Assembly: GCF_963583255.1 (NCBI RefSeq) | Contig: NC_084813.1 | Coordinates: 14,831,799 to 14,895,798 of the forward strand | Length of the DNA stretch: 64,000 nt | DNA from: Pyrus communis | Lineage: Eukaryota > Streptophyta > Magnoliopsida > Rosales > Rosaceae | Reading direction: 5' to 3' | Shown: positions 38,340-49,180 of the stretch, piece by piece | Numbering within the stretch: position 1 is the stretch's first letter | Layout of the letters: each line of letters opens with the position of its first letter | Made by a program: the position numbers and the translations under genes | The notes under the pieces: model-generated | Databases searched by the model: none | What the model was told of the DNA's origin: nothing | The model's input: only the letters and a program-made list of their open reading frames with translations

Positions 38340-39470
38340 TTGATTTTGCGCGACGAACATCATCTTTATCACGCAAATACATTTTGCGTGACTGAAAACA
38401 TGTTCATCGCACAAATACCCTTCGAGCGACAAAAACAATGTATCGTCACGCAAGGTTACAATTTTTTTCATTTACTTTATAATTTATTATTTTAAACAAA
38501 GTGCGTGATGATGCCAACATTCGTCGCGCAAAATGCATATTTTTTTTATTTTTATGTTTTTCCATTTTATTTGTATGTAATGTAAATTTTTATTTTATTA
38601 TAAATAAAAAACTCAAATCTAATTAAACATTAAATTAATTAACAAGACTAATTTATTATCCCAAATATAAATTATAATTAATGTAAATATTAATACTCAT
38701 CCACATAACATAAATTTATTAATTCAATTACATATAAAGTCCACAAAATCTTATTTCAAAAAAAAAAAAAAAATTACAATTCAACTTCAATCCTTCCCCG
38801 CCTGCAACACATAAAACTTCCACTGCCGAAAACTCTGCTTGAAAAGCCCATCCACATAAATCCGTTGCCTGTCATTGGTTTCATCAACATCCCAATGAAC
38901 CTACATCAATGCCAATAACAATAAATTAGTAATTTTAAAAATATTACGTTTCAACAAAATAATTGTTCATTATTTACTACAAACTTACCGATAACTCAGC
39001 ATGGACTTCTTCAACACCTTAGGGACCTTTTTCCAAGACTCAAACTTGGTAGAACAATCCCTCCGCACCAAATTCCCAATGTCATACCTAAATTCGACGT
39101 ACGCATCAACCATATTTTTGCCTTCAAAGTACGGCACTTGCTTCCGTCAATACTTCTCTGATCGCACTACAAGTTTCTTTTTACCAGAACCTTCTCCAAA
39201 ATTGGCCATTCTTTTTCAAACATTTTTTTTAAACTAGGGTTCTGAAACTGTGTTTACATAGTACTAGGATACCTTTGTGCGACGAACCCATTCGTCCCGC
39301 AAATTGCCATGTTCGTCGTGCAAAACGCGTCATAAATGGGCAATAAACGGGAAGGTTTGAATGCAATCTGACCTTGCTTTGCAAGACAAATAGCTGTTAT
39401 TCGTCGCGCAAAGTTGTCTTAAGCGACAAACATAGCATCGCGCAATATATTTAGCGACGAATGGAATGAT
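38340..39470 (-). mobile_element. CACTA (En/Spm) transposon fragment A
   Basis: Many copies of a subterminal motif related to TTCGTCGCGCAAA occur on both sides (38340-38530 and 39270-39470). Between them, on the minus strand, a broken frame starting near 39209 reads MANFGEGSGKKKLVVRSEKY, stop, then KFESWKKVPKVLKKSML and, after a gap, DGLFKQSFRQWKFYVLQAG. This looks like the plant En/Spm-associated transposase (Ptta type) region. An in-frame stop makes it defective. Terminal CACTA sequences were not found on this copy. Confidence 0.65.
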
Positions 39471-39530
39471 TGTAATTATAAAGTTTACGTAAACATATAT
39501 ATCTATGTTTATGTAAACTTTATAATTACA
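39471..39530. repeat. Near-perfect 60-bp palindrome
   Basis: The left half TGTAATTATAAAGTTTACGT and the right half ATGTAAACTTTATAATTACA are reverse complements with one mismatch, around an AT-rich centre. It sits between CACTA fragment A and the solo LTR. Confidence 0.9.
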
Positions 39531-39541
39531 AACAAATATTC

Positions 39542-41921
39542 TGTGACGACCCGTCCCTAATTTTCTATGTAATTTTCTCCCCGAGTGTGTAAAGTGACAT
39601 TTATGCCCTTGTTGGCAGGTGACATGGATGTAGTATTTGAATTTCAATTTATTTTTCTCGTTATCATAATTCAATAGTACTTGTCATTACGAACACGTGA
39701 GCACGAGTTAGACCCAAATCGATTTTATAACGAAAAAGTTACGCTCAGTCAAAGTACGTAACAGCGGGTAAAATTTGTACACGCATGTATTAATTATTCA
39801 GTGAGGGAAACATTGTTTTTGATAAGGGGATAGATTTTTTTAGTACTCTTATGGTGCAAATCTGAAAAATCCTATCCTCCCTTCTTTTTAAATTGGACTC
39901 GTGTCCCCCATTTCACTCACAACCAATCATTTTCCCTCATTTCACTCTTCACCAATTAACATCTCTCCACAATTCCCTCACCAATCAGAGAACCCATTCT
40001 TTACACCACTCCCCCAATCAGAAACTGCTCTCTCTCTTCTCTTCCTCTCTCATCGACACTTTCCCTTTCTCTGCAACCCTTTAGAATGGCACCAAAACTT
40101 CACAAATCGAACTTCTAATCACCTTCATCGTGTTCCTCTCATCATCACGAACCCAGCCGTACCAACCGATCACGAAATGGACGAGTTTTGACCCATCAAC
40201 TTAGAAGGTCCGGCTTGGTGAGTTTTCCTCGAACGAGTTTTAGGCCGTGTTACAAGGTTTTAGGATATGGGGAAGCTTCTACACAACTCCCTAGGGTCCT
40301 TAGACTAAGTTCGGAGTCGAGTTGACATCGGAACAAGCGAGTTTGAGGAGTCGAAGTTTAGGCTGAATCTTTCGAGGATTTTTTAGGCCATTTCCCGTCC
40401 ATTTTTGGACTTTTGGAAAGTAAAATCTTGTTCTCCTCTTCTCCAACTTCAATTCCATATAAATTTCACTGGAAATGGTTGAGAAATGAGCAAGTTATGA
40501 GGCTTTGAAATTTTACCCAGAAACCGGCGAACCAGATGGCGACGAGGCTCACCAGAGAAGACGAAAAATATTCCGTCAAAGGTGAAAGAATATTCTAATA
40601 GCTTCAAGTAACCCCATTAAGTTCCGTTACTATTTAAAGGAATATTCTGTCAACTCTGAAAGAATATTCCCTGGCTTCTGTCACCTCTAACCTGCGTGTG
40701 GCCGTGGGCTAGGCGGCTCGTGAGGGCACATCCAACCTCCGGCCGTCGAGTGCTTGACACGTACAGGTTCGTGACTTCATGTAGATCATTTTTGTATATT
40801 CGAACCTTCCGTTTGAGCAAAGTATGGGAGATTTACCTAGCCTTTTTTAATATGTCCTATTTAATTTACTAGTTTAGTTATTTCATATACAGGTGAAAAT
40901 TATCCCGAGGACGTTCGACGTCAAGCAAGGTTAGGAGGCTATGATCCCACCACGTACCAATGAGTGGTCATTTGTTTTCGTGTGTGTGTGTGTGTGTGTG
41001 TATGTGTGTGTATAGTTTTATAGTTTCCATTATTGTTTTTAGATTGATATTACACCTATTATGCCATGATTACATATGTTATAAGAAATGTTATACTGCT
41101 GTAAAATGCTAAAATAATCATACGGGATGCGCATGTAAGTTTACCATGTTGACTATAATTATTGAATGGTTATGCCATGTTTATATTTATGTAGTCTACT
41201 TATCATTGCTGCACTTGATGTTAGTGCTCGCCCAGGGCCAGATTAGTCTTTCACATGTATGTTCACCTCTGCACCGCATGCTCATCTTGGATCCAAGTAG
41301 GTGTCAGTCCTGTCGTACAAGTTGCATTAGGTAACTCCGACTTGTAGGTGACTGCGATTATCACTAGTTTTCATGTGATTGTAGCACTATAGCGTACTTA
41401 TACATTACACCACAGTCTTGTTCATGTCAGAAACTATCTGCATGAACTCATGTGCTAGCGTAGATTGATGAGTAACCTGTGTTCATTATGTTATTGTTGA
41501 GATATTGTAGTTTGGCGCATTTCTGGCATCATTGTTATTTACAGTTGTTTTCATACTTATAAACCTTTGTTTTTGTGCCCACTTACCCTTCTGTTTTTAG
41601 CCCCTCTAGGTCTTAGACAGTTGAATTCTCTGTGGCATACGAGGAAACTCCGGCGGATTTTGACGTACCTAAATAAATATAGGGAGCCTTTCCCGGTTAT
41701 GTGTTAAGTACTTAACTAGTTTTGACTGCACACTCTTTTGTCATCTATACTCTGCATATTTGTATTCTATGGGTTCTACCCACTATTGAGCACTCACTTT
41801 ATTAGTTTAAATAAGTTATAGTTTCGGTTTTAATTTATCACATTTTCACATCACTTACACTTTTGGTTACGTCACCTTCGGGTGACGGCCAGCATACATC
41901 GACTCCGATTAGGGTGTGTCA
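39542..41921 (+). mobile_element. 2.38-kb solo LTR (gypsy-like)
   Basis: It starts TGTGACGACCCGTCCCTAAT and ends AGGGTGTGTCA, and is flanked by a 5-bp direct repeat TATTC (39537-39541 and 41922-41926). No internal domains, primer-binding site or second LTR are present, so it fits a solo LTR left by recombination. It contains a (GT)n run at 40979-41013. Long LTRs with this start fit Ty3/gypsy elements; the superfamily call is inference. Confidence 0.8.
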
Positions 41922-41926
41922 TATTC

Positions 41927-42971
41927 AGTCAAATATTTTTTCTAAAAGTATTTGATACCTTAAATATTTAATCTATAAATAATTAATACCTTAATCCATA
42001 CAATTATTTTGAGCATAAGTATGATATTCATTGAAGATTGAAAACACGTACAAACCGAGGATAGGGTGCTTACATTGAGATTCAATAAAAAAACCAAACA
42101 GGAATTAAAGCCTAATTAAGTCCAAATACATAACTTGTAAAAAAAAACCTTCAATTTAAATATTGTCCTCACAAACATAAATTTAAAACTACTATTTCGA
42201 TGGTCCTCTATTCCACTAGACGTCATAATGCCGCCGATTGCAACCTTCCACTAGCGCATCCTCCATCAACTTTCGTTCTTTTCATCATTAAGAGTATACT
42301 TACACTATTACACATATATGCAAATAATTAATTCCAACATATAACTAAAAATTTCACAAACAATATACTTACAGATAGTTCATCTATCACCACATTCTTC
42401 ACATTCTCATACATATATTTTCAAGAAAGCCACTCAGCAGTATGACAATTATTCCCCATGGCTACAACAATCATATGTGCGAACTCAAAATGTTGCCTCA
42501 AATCATTCGGGTTGGCGACTGGCACGCTCTGATCCTTGTTTTTATCCTCCATTTGTTCTTGAAGAATAAGGAGAACATAATTGTGAAGAATAAGGAAGGC
42601 AGAAGTGCATATTTATAGGAAGGTTAGGGCCTTTGCGTGACAAAGGCTTTGTCACGCAGACATCTATATTAAATGCGGTATTGATTCCTCTGATTCACCT
42701 GCAGTGAATGGTCTGAGTGAAAACTGACAGTAACTTGAGCGACGAACCCTTTGTTGCACAAAGGTCTCCTTTGCGTTGTGCAAGGTTTTTGCACAAAAAA
42801 AATTACCCTGCATTTTCTTGTTAACTTTACGCAACAACAATATACATTCGTCGCGAAATTTTTTGTTTCCTTTCCTATCTATTTTGCGTGGCGAAACTTT
42901 TTTCCATCACACAAGTACGTCTTGTGCAATGAAATATTATTCGTCGCGCAAACTGTTTTTTTCTACTAGTG
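41927..42971 (-). mobile_element. CACTA (En/Spm) transposon fragment B with terminal repeat
   Basis: The right edge reads, on the minus strand, CACTAGTAGAAAAAAACAG, the CACTA terminus, followed by repeated GCGCGACGAAT-like subterminal motifs (42620-42960). A minus-strand frame from about 42552 (MEDKNKDQSVPVANPNDLRQ ... AEWLS) and a second exon-like piece near 42410 may be ORF remnants. The left end is lost or displaced; a 2.4-kb LTR sits between A and B. Confidence 0.7.
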
Positions 42972-43074
42972 GAAATAACGAAATTTAGTGGTAGAAGATA
43001 AAGATGACAAAATAGTTTCCTGGTGTATTATGACCTTAAGTTTGCAGCTGTAATGACATGGAAAGTTGGTAATT

Positions 43075-43335
43075 AAGGCTTTTTTGCTAATGGTCCATGA
43101 GATTGATATAACTCTTCATTTTGCCCTTTACAATAAAAATGATAGAAGTGGTCTGTCCACTGTAAATCATTTTGGTCATTTCGTGAAAAAAAATTGTCAA
43201 TATCCTTATTAAGTGGAGGGGCTTGGTTGACAAAACTACCCCTAAAAAAGTAGTCACGTGGTCATTCACGTTAAAATTTAACAAGGATATTGACATATTT
43301 TATACGAAATGACTAAAATGATTAAATTTACATAA
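43075..43335. repeat. MITE family M1, copy 1
   Basis: A foldback element shares conserved blocks with the copies at 45085-45425 and 46535-46850: GTAAATCATTTTGGTCATTT, TCAATATCC.TATTAAGTGGAG, and GTCACGTGGTCATTCACGTT. Its arms are partly inverted (AATATCCTTATTAAG versus ACAAGGATATTGAC). Confidence 0.75.
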
Positions 43336-43992
43336 TTTTTCAAGCAACTCTTTTTCAGTTGATAAAATAGGTAACCGTTCAATCTTTCTTGTGACACAAT
43401 TGATCGAAGATAAGATTTGATCAACTTTAATTTTGAAAAACTTGTTTCTTAGCTCTAGAAATAAGTATTTTTCCATCAATATCAGAATGCTCACAATTTT
43501 TCAAAATTCCTTCAAGATTGATACAAAAACTCTTCTAACTGTCATTGTCTACAACTTTTAACTTCATTTAATTAAACTAAAGCCTTAAAATTTCTTCATA
43601 TTTCTGAAATTGTTCAAATTTGATATCAAGTGAGTTACGAGCTTGATAAACTATATAAATAAAGTAATCAACTCTAAAAGTTTCAATAGTTGATTAAGTT
43701 ACCATTTCACTAGCACTCTCATCAAACTGTTTCTTTCTTCAAATGATGCGTTTCTCACAAAAAAACAGTTTGAATTCCCATCTCACTTGCTATTTTCTTA
43801 GCTTTAAACATAAGATTTGTAATGTTAAAAGATATATAATAAACAAAAAAATTGGGAGCCCTTTTAGAGTAGTGGCCGTCTACTTCGATTACCCTCAGGG
43901 TTGGGCTTGAATCGAAGTGACAACTGGCTTAAAGAGTGAACCTAGAAAATTTGTTTCGGCTTTGAATCCGTCTTGTTTTCATAAAAAGTTTC

Positions 43993-44940
43993 GAGTGCGT
44001 TTACATAAGAGTAATGGGAATAAAAAACGAAATTGAATTCTGATTACGGTTTACTCCAGTGTTTACTAAATACTGGGGAATCAATAGTGTGGTGGACCTT
44101 ACCCGAAACAAGGAATGCAATTCTTGAAATTTGAGAAGTGGGTTTCCCTGGATAGATGAGGTATTTGAATTCCAGGAGGGTGAGGGAATCAGGAATACAT
44201 TTGTTCTTCCTATTATGCCCTCATTTACATTATGCACAACTGTGACATCCTACATCGCTCAGGGGAGTGATCCTTAAATGTATATTCTCATCCCTACTTA
44301 GCACGAGGCCTTTTGGGAGCTCACTCGCTTCGGGTTCCGTAGGAACTCCAAAGTTAAGCGAGAAGGGGGCTAGAGCAATCCCATGATGGGTGACCCACTC
44401 GGAAGTTGCTTGTGAGTTCCCAAAAACAAAACCGTGAGGGCGGGGTCGGGGCCCAAAGCGGACAATATCGTGTTACGGTGGTGGAGCGGGCCTGGGAAGT
44501 GATCCACCCGGGGCCGAGATGTGACAACAACTCCATGCATATGCCAAATAGAAGAAACTACAATTTGAGCGAGAAAATTTAAATATTAAAGTAAATACTT
44601 AAATTTATGAAAAAAAATAAACAAAAGTATTATAGTGTGTCCATGAAATAAAAAAGCAATTTAATTTTTTTCTTACTATTATATATTATATCAAATTTTA
44701 TTAAAAAAAAGTAGATAAAATATTTGATTTGGGACAAGGGCATTTTAGTAATCATATTGGTTTATATTCCAATTCTATTGAATTAGTAAACAGCTTTATG
44801 GAATTAGTGTCATTTCTATTCTGATTCCAGAACATTTAAGTAAAAGCTTCAACATGAATCTGATTCTGACTTCTCCTCATTCCAACTCCTCCTCAATTCA
44901 ATTCCTCATTTTCATTACGGTTACATAAACACGCCATTAG
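43993..44940. mobile_element. MITE with terminal GTTTACATAA repeats, split by a Cassandra solo LTR
   Basis: The left terminus (GTGCGTTTACATAAGAGTAA) is inverted relative to the right terminus (CATTACGGTTACATAAACAC). Copies of TGAATTCTGATT/AATCTGATTCTGA occur inside both arms. The element is interrupted by the solo LTR at 44241-44526. A related end occurs at 60465-60500. Confidence 0.6.
44241..44526 (+). mobile_element. Cassandra solo LTR
   Basis: A TGTGACAT...ATGTGACA unit of 286 bp with the 5S-like block (GGAACTCCAAAGTTAAGCGA, ATGATGGGTGACC). A 5-bp duplication ACAAC flanks it (44236-44240, 44527-44531). There is no internal region. Confidence 0.93.
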
Positions 44941-45084
44941 AGTTATCCGAGTCATGTTTCTAATTTACAAAACTTAAATATAAAATGATCAGAAAAGGCA
45001 ACCAAAGTCAAATTAAGGGATAGCAAGAAGATATTAAATAAACAACGTATCCATGTAACTATATAAATTACCAGGCTTTTTAGT

Positions 45085-45425
45085 CAAGATGGTCTCTAAG
45101 AGTGGTATAACTACTCACTTCGGTTACTGATAATGAAAATCGATAAAAGTAGTCCCTGAGATTGTCTGCCATAAATCATTTTGGTCATTTCACGAAAAAT
45201 ATATCAATATCCATGTTAAATTGTAATGTGAATGACCACGTGACGAATTTTTAAGGGTATTTTTTGTGAAACTAGCCCCTCCATTTAACAAGGATATTGT
45301 CAGATTTTTCACAGAATTATCAAAATAATTTACAGTGGATCAACTTAGGGACTATTTCTATCATTTTTATTATCAGGACCCAAAATGAAGAGTTTTACCA
45401 GAACCAATTTGACTAAAAAGACTAT
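45085..45425. repeat. MITE family M1, copy 2
   Basis: It shares TAAATCATTTTGGTCATTTC, AATGTGAATGACCACGTGAC and CCCTCCATTTAACAAGGATA with the other M1 copies. Its left part (TTTTTAGTCAAGATGGTC) is inverted relative to the right part (TTTGACTAAAAAGAC). Confidence 0.75.
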
Positions 45426-46130
45426 TTCATTTACAATTGTTCAAATGACTAGCTAGAAATGAAAAACAACGCGAGTAAGTTACTTAAAGTTCTGAATATG
45501 TAATCAAACATGACATACTTTGTTAATAAGAATCAACTAAATTTCAGTCTAGAGTTTCTTTTCTTCTGACAACCTAGTTCATGAATGCACGATCAGATAT
45601 GACATAAACGATATGACTTGGATATCTAGAGTCATTTCTCTTCTAAATGTATATCGCCCATTTAGAAACACAACGAAATGTGATAGTTTTTTGCATTACT
45701 ACATGCGTTTTATTGAACATTTTCTACAAAGTTAAATTTCACTTGCATATATTTGCCAATGTCGTGTAATGTTCAACGATGCTGTTCGTAAAAAGGAAAG
45801 TAGAACTTGATTAAATTTAGAAAGAACAATGGATTAGTTAGTAATGCATAAGTGAATTTTTGCTATTACATCATTCTAATTTAAAAAAAAAAACAATGAG
45901 ATTAGATAAAGAACAAAATATGTACAAGAATGGACACCCTCTTTAGTTGCAAAGGGTGAACTTTTAGTAACGGCTTGAAGTTTCATCAATCTCTTGTGTT
46001 TCTCAAGACTTATTGTAATTTACGATCACCCCGACACCTGTTCTCCTTCTCACAACCTTTGTTGTAAGGATTTGATGGTGGCACCATGCAGCGTGACTCC
46101 CTACAATGAAACGGTTGGTCGTGCCCCATG
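45424..46130 (-). repeat. Left arm of a large inverted duplication
   Basis: From GTTCAAATGACTAGCTAGAA to ACCAACCGTTTC (minus sense) this region is the diverged reverse complement of 48010-48548. It has one extra block of roughly 65 bp (about 45918-45980) that the right arm lacks. The arms are separated by about 1.9 kb. Confidence 0.85.
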
Positions 46131-46216
46131 ACTGGATTACCAATGGTATTTGCATTTGTTGTTGCGAAGCAAACGGAGCACACCGAGACAGCAACAATGC
46201 AGAGTGTATTTAGTCT
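46010..46216 (-). pseudogene. RALF-like signalling peptide gene fragment, left copy
   Basis: The minus-strand frame reads CIVAVSVCSVCFATTNANT at its N side, a signal-peptide-like hydrophobic stretch, then HDQPFHCRESRCMVPPSNPY, NKGCEKENRCRGDRKLQ and a stop. The four cysteines (C-x4-C, then C-x5-C) and the NPYNxGC...RCRG ending are typical of RALF peptides, which are secreted ligands of FERONIA-type receptor kinases. No in-frame ATG occurs before the upstream stop, so the 5' end is missing or lies in an unseen exon. It is paralogous to the copy at 47975-48127. Confidence 0.7.
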
Positions 46217-46324
46217 ATGTTACACCGGTTTTATAACTCAGAATTTTTGTTGATTTGTTGCTAATTGTGTTATTGATTGTTGGTTTAATGTCTATGTCAC
46301 ACCGGTTTTATAACTCAGAATTTC
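46214..46324. repeat. Two direct repeats upstream of the RALF-like fragment
   Basis: ACACCGGTTTTATAACTCAG followed by AATTT occurs twice (46225 and 46297 regions), about 72 bp apart. Confidence 0.8.
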
Positions 46325-46534
46325 TATATATATGGTGTTAATCAAAACAGGGCCGGCCCTGAGAATTTTAGGGTCCTAGTTGAGCTTTTAAATTGGAGCC
46401 CTAGAGTTTTCTGACTCTCGACTCTTTGTACATTGATATATCTATAAAAAAGAATTCGGCAAATACTGCAAAAAATTATTTCTACATCAAATATTATAAA
46501 TTAATATCAAAAGAAGAAAGATATACAAACATCG

Positions 46535-46850
46535 GCATTTTAGCCAAAATGGTCTATAAGATTAACCCTTCACTTTGCCTCATGACAATAAAAAGTTATA
46601 AAAGCGGTTCCTGAGTTTGTTCACCGTAAATCATTTTAGTCATTTTCGTGAAAAATCTGTTAATATCCTCGTTAAGTGGAGGCGTGCGTTCGACAAAAAA
46701 TACACTTACAAAGGTGGTAACACGGTCGTTCACGTTACAATTTAACAAAGATATTAACAAATATTTCACACAATGACTAAAATAACTTACGGTGTACAAA
46801 CTCAGGACCCTTTTATCGATTTTCATTGTCAAGGACCAAATCACGATCAG
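46535..46850. repeat. MITE family M1, copy 3
   Basis: It shares CGTAAATCATTTTAGTCATT, TCGTTAAGTGGAGG and GGTCGTTCACGTTACAATTT with copies 1 and 2. Confidence 0.7.
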
Positions 46851-46899
46851 GGACCAAAGTAAGAAGGTATGCCAAATTCATAGACTATTTTTCATGTGC

Positions 46900-47053
46900 C
46901 AAAGACTATTTTAATGAAAAGCCCATAGTACTGTTCACTTTAACGAAAAACCACATTTTTACACTAAAAAGTCAATCCTGGTACTATTCACTTTACTCTT
47001 TATTTTGTCCTTATCATTAAAACTCAAAGTTTTCAAGCCCTTTTCATTTATCG
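46900..47053. repeat. MITE family M2, copy 1
   Basis: The blocks GTACTGTTCACTTTAACGAA, CACATTTTTACACTAAAAAG and TTAAAACTCAAAGTTTTCAA are shared with 56905-57053 and, inverted, with 61268-61430. Confidence 0.8.
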
Positions 47054-47693
47054 TTTCCTAAAGAAGCAAAGATCTGTAAAGTTATAGAGCCACCAGATCC
47101 TGAGGATTTAGCAATTCACAAATTTCTCAATTTCGCCAAGTTGAGAAAAACCAATAAGGCATAACAGAATGAACTATATTTTAGGTTCAACAAGGATCGT
47201 ATATAAAGACCAAAATATTATTTATAGCTCTTGACAAAACATGGACAAATCTACGTTTCAATCTGCTCAATCTCTTGAAACAATTTGCAAGGTCTTTAAT
47301 AGCTCTACTCTTTCGTATCAATTGATTTTTATCATAATATCCTGAGTTTGGTATATAATAAGATACATGTTTTCCTATGATTTTATTTTAAAATTCCCAA
47401 GCAAGAGAATTAGTAGTGGTAAAGCTAAAGTTTGGGGATCCATGTGTGATTTGGCTTTTGATCTTCAAATGAAGGAGAAGAATTTGTCAATTTAAGTTGG
47501 AAGGAAGTATTAAGGATTAATTTTCATCAATAGAATTCCATCTATTTGCAGACATTGTCCATATAATCCTCATTGGTTGGTTAGTCAGATCAATTTAACT
47601 AAAATGGTAACACATTTTAAACTAAAATGATAACAAAATTTAATATACTTCACTTTGAATTGGAGATTAAGTAAAAAAAAAAAAAAAAAACAG

Positions 47694-47968
47694 TAGATTT
47701 TTTAACAAAATTTAATATCAGCTGCTGTAGTAGCAAGAGCACGATATTCAACCTCCGTACTAGATCAAGAAACAGTAGATTGTTTCTTAGCCGTCCATGT
47801 AAGAATATTAGGTCCAAGAAAGATGTGTGCACCAGTAGTTGAGCGACGATCATCAACACTACCAGCCCAATCGCAATTTGAGAACCCATATAAATTGAAT
47901 GAAAATGTCTTGTGAAAGCAAATACCATGTGAAAGCGTACCCTTAACATAGTGGAGGATATGCTTTGC
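47694..47968 (-). mobile_element. copia RNase H fragment
   Basis: The minus strand reads AKHILHYVKGTLSHGICFHK, then GFSNCDWAGSVDDRRSTTGA, HIFLGPNILTWTAKKQSTVS, stop, SSTEVEYRALATTAAD. These are the conserved copia RNase H motifs (DWAG, RRSTTG, SSTEVEYRA). An in-frame stop and missing flanks show a decayed piece. It abuts the 5' side of the right RALF-like copy. Confidence 0.9.
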
Positions 47969-47974
47969 ATTGAA

Positions 47975-48127
47975 ACAACGAATGCAAAATCCATTGGTTA
48001 TCTAGCCATTGGGTATGACCAGCCGTTTCGTTGCAGGAAGTCATGTTTCATGCCGCCGCCATCAAATCCTTATAACAGAGGCCATGAGAAGGAGAACAAG
48101 TGTCGAGGTGGTGATAAATTAAAATAA
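47975..48127 (+). pseudogene. RALF-like gene fragment, right copy
   Basis: The frame TTNAKSIGYLAIGYDQPFRC, RKSCFMPPPSNPYNRGHEKE, NKCRGGDKLK, stop aligns with the left copy. The third RALF cysteine (GC) is His here (RGH), so the C-terminal disulfide cannot form. The 5' part, including the signal peptide, is replaced by the copia fragment ending at 47968. Confidence 0.7.
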
Positions 48128-48548
48128 GTCTTGAGAAACACAAGTGATTGATGAAACTTCTTTATCTAATCCCATTTTTTTATTTTTTTTAAGATTAGCA
48201 TGACGTAATAGCAAAAATTCTTTTAGTCATAACCATTGTTCTTCTGAATTTAATCAAGTTCTACTTTCTTTTTCTTAATAGCATCGACGAACATTACACA
48301 ATTCTAGCAAATATATGCAAGTGAACTTTAACCTTGTAGAAAATGTTCAATACACGCATGTAGTGATGCGAAAAACTATTGTTCTCATTGTTTCTGACGA
48401 ACTTATTGTCGGAAGAGAAGTTACCCTAAACTAAAAGCTAGTTGATTCTTATTAACAAGTAACATCATATTTGATTACATATTCGAGTAATTGGCTCTCG
48501 TGGTTGTTCATTTCTAGCTAGTCATTTGAACAAGTAAATCAAATATTA
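48010..48548 (+). repeat. Right arm of the large inverted duplication
   Basis: The diverged reverse complement of 45424-46130: for example AAGTCTTGAGAAACACAAG, TTAATCAAGTTCTACTTTC, TAGTTGATTCTTATTAACAA and TCTAGCTAGTCATTTGAAC have counterparts there. It includes the right RALF-like fragment and its 3' flank. Confidence 0.85.
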
Positions 48549-48589
48549 TAATTTTTTGGATTGGTGTGCGCCAAAGAGCGACTGCTTTC

Positions 48590-49180
48590 GCTACCTAGAA
48601 TTTATCTTGCAAAAGAACAGAGAGTTGGATGGAGACCTCAACAATATAATACAAGCTGGATAGATGAAGTGGAAGAGTACATCATGTGTGTTGTGCGATC
48701 GTCGTATGCCACAAAAGCTCAAGAAATTTTTTTATAGGACGACAATAAGGTCAGCAATGCTTTATGGCATGGAACGTTGGACAGTGAAGCAACACGTACA
48801 TAAAATGAGTGTAGCGGAGATGAGAATGCTTTGTTTGATATGTGGGCACACGAGAAAGGATAAGATTAGGCATAAGAATATCCGAGGTAAAGTAGAAGTA
48901 GCCGAAATTGAAGGAAAGATGAGAGAAAATCAGTTACGGTGGTTTGGACATGTGAAATGAAGGCCTACAGACGCTCCGGTTAGAAGATACGATTACGAGA
49001 CGGAGGTTTAGAGCTGAAAAGGGGTAGAGGAAGACCTAGGAAGACTTTGGAAAAGACTCTAAGAAAAGAATTGGAGTACTTGGATCTAACGAAAGACGTG
49101 GCACAGAACCAAGCACAATGGCGTTTTAGGATTCATACAGTTGACCCCACTTAATGGAAAAATGCATTGTTGTTGTTATA
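48590..49180 (+). mobile_element. 5'-truncated LINE 3' fragment
   Basis: A frame at 48664-48960 reads MKWKSTSCVLCDRRMPQKLK, FYRTTIRSAMLYGMERWTVK, then GHTRKDKIRHKNIRGKVEVA and MRENQLRWFGHVK. This is the C-terminal reverse-transcriptase tail common to many plant LINE ORFs. After a frameshift come RGRPRKTLEKTLRKELEYLD-like residues. The end is CATTGTTGTTGTTAT, the (TTG)n tail seen inverted at 22989 and 11684. Confidence 0.85.
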
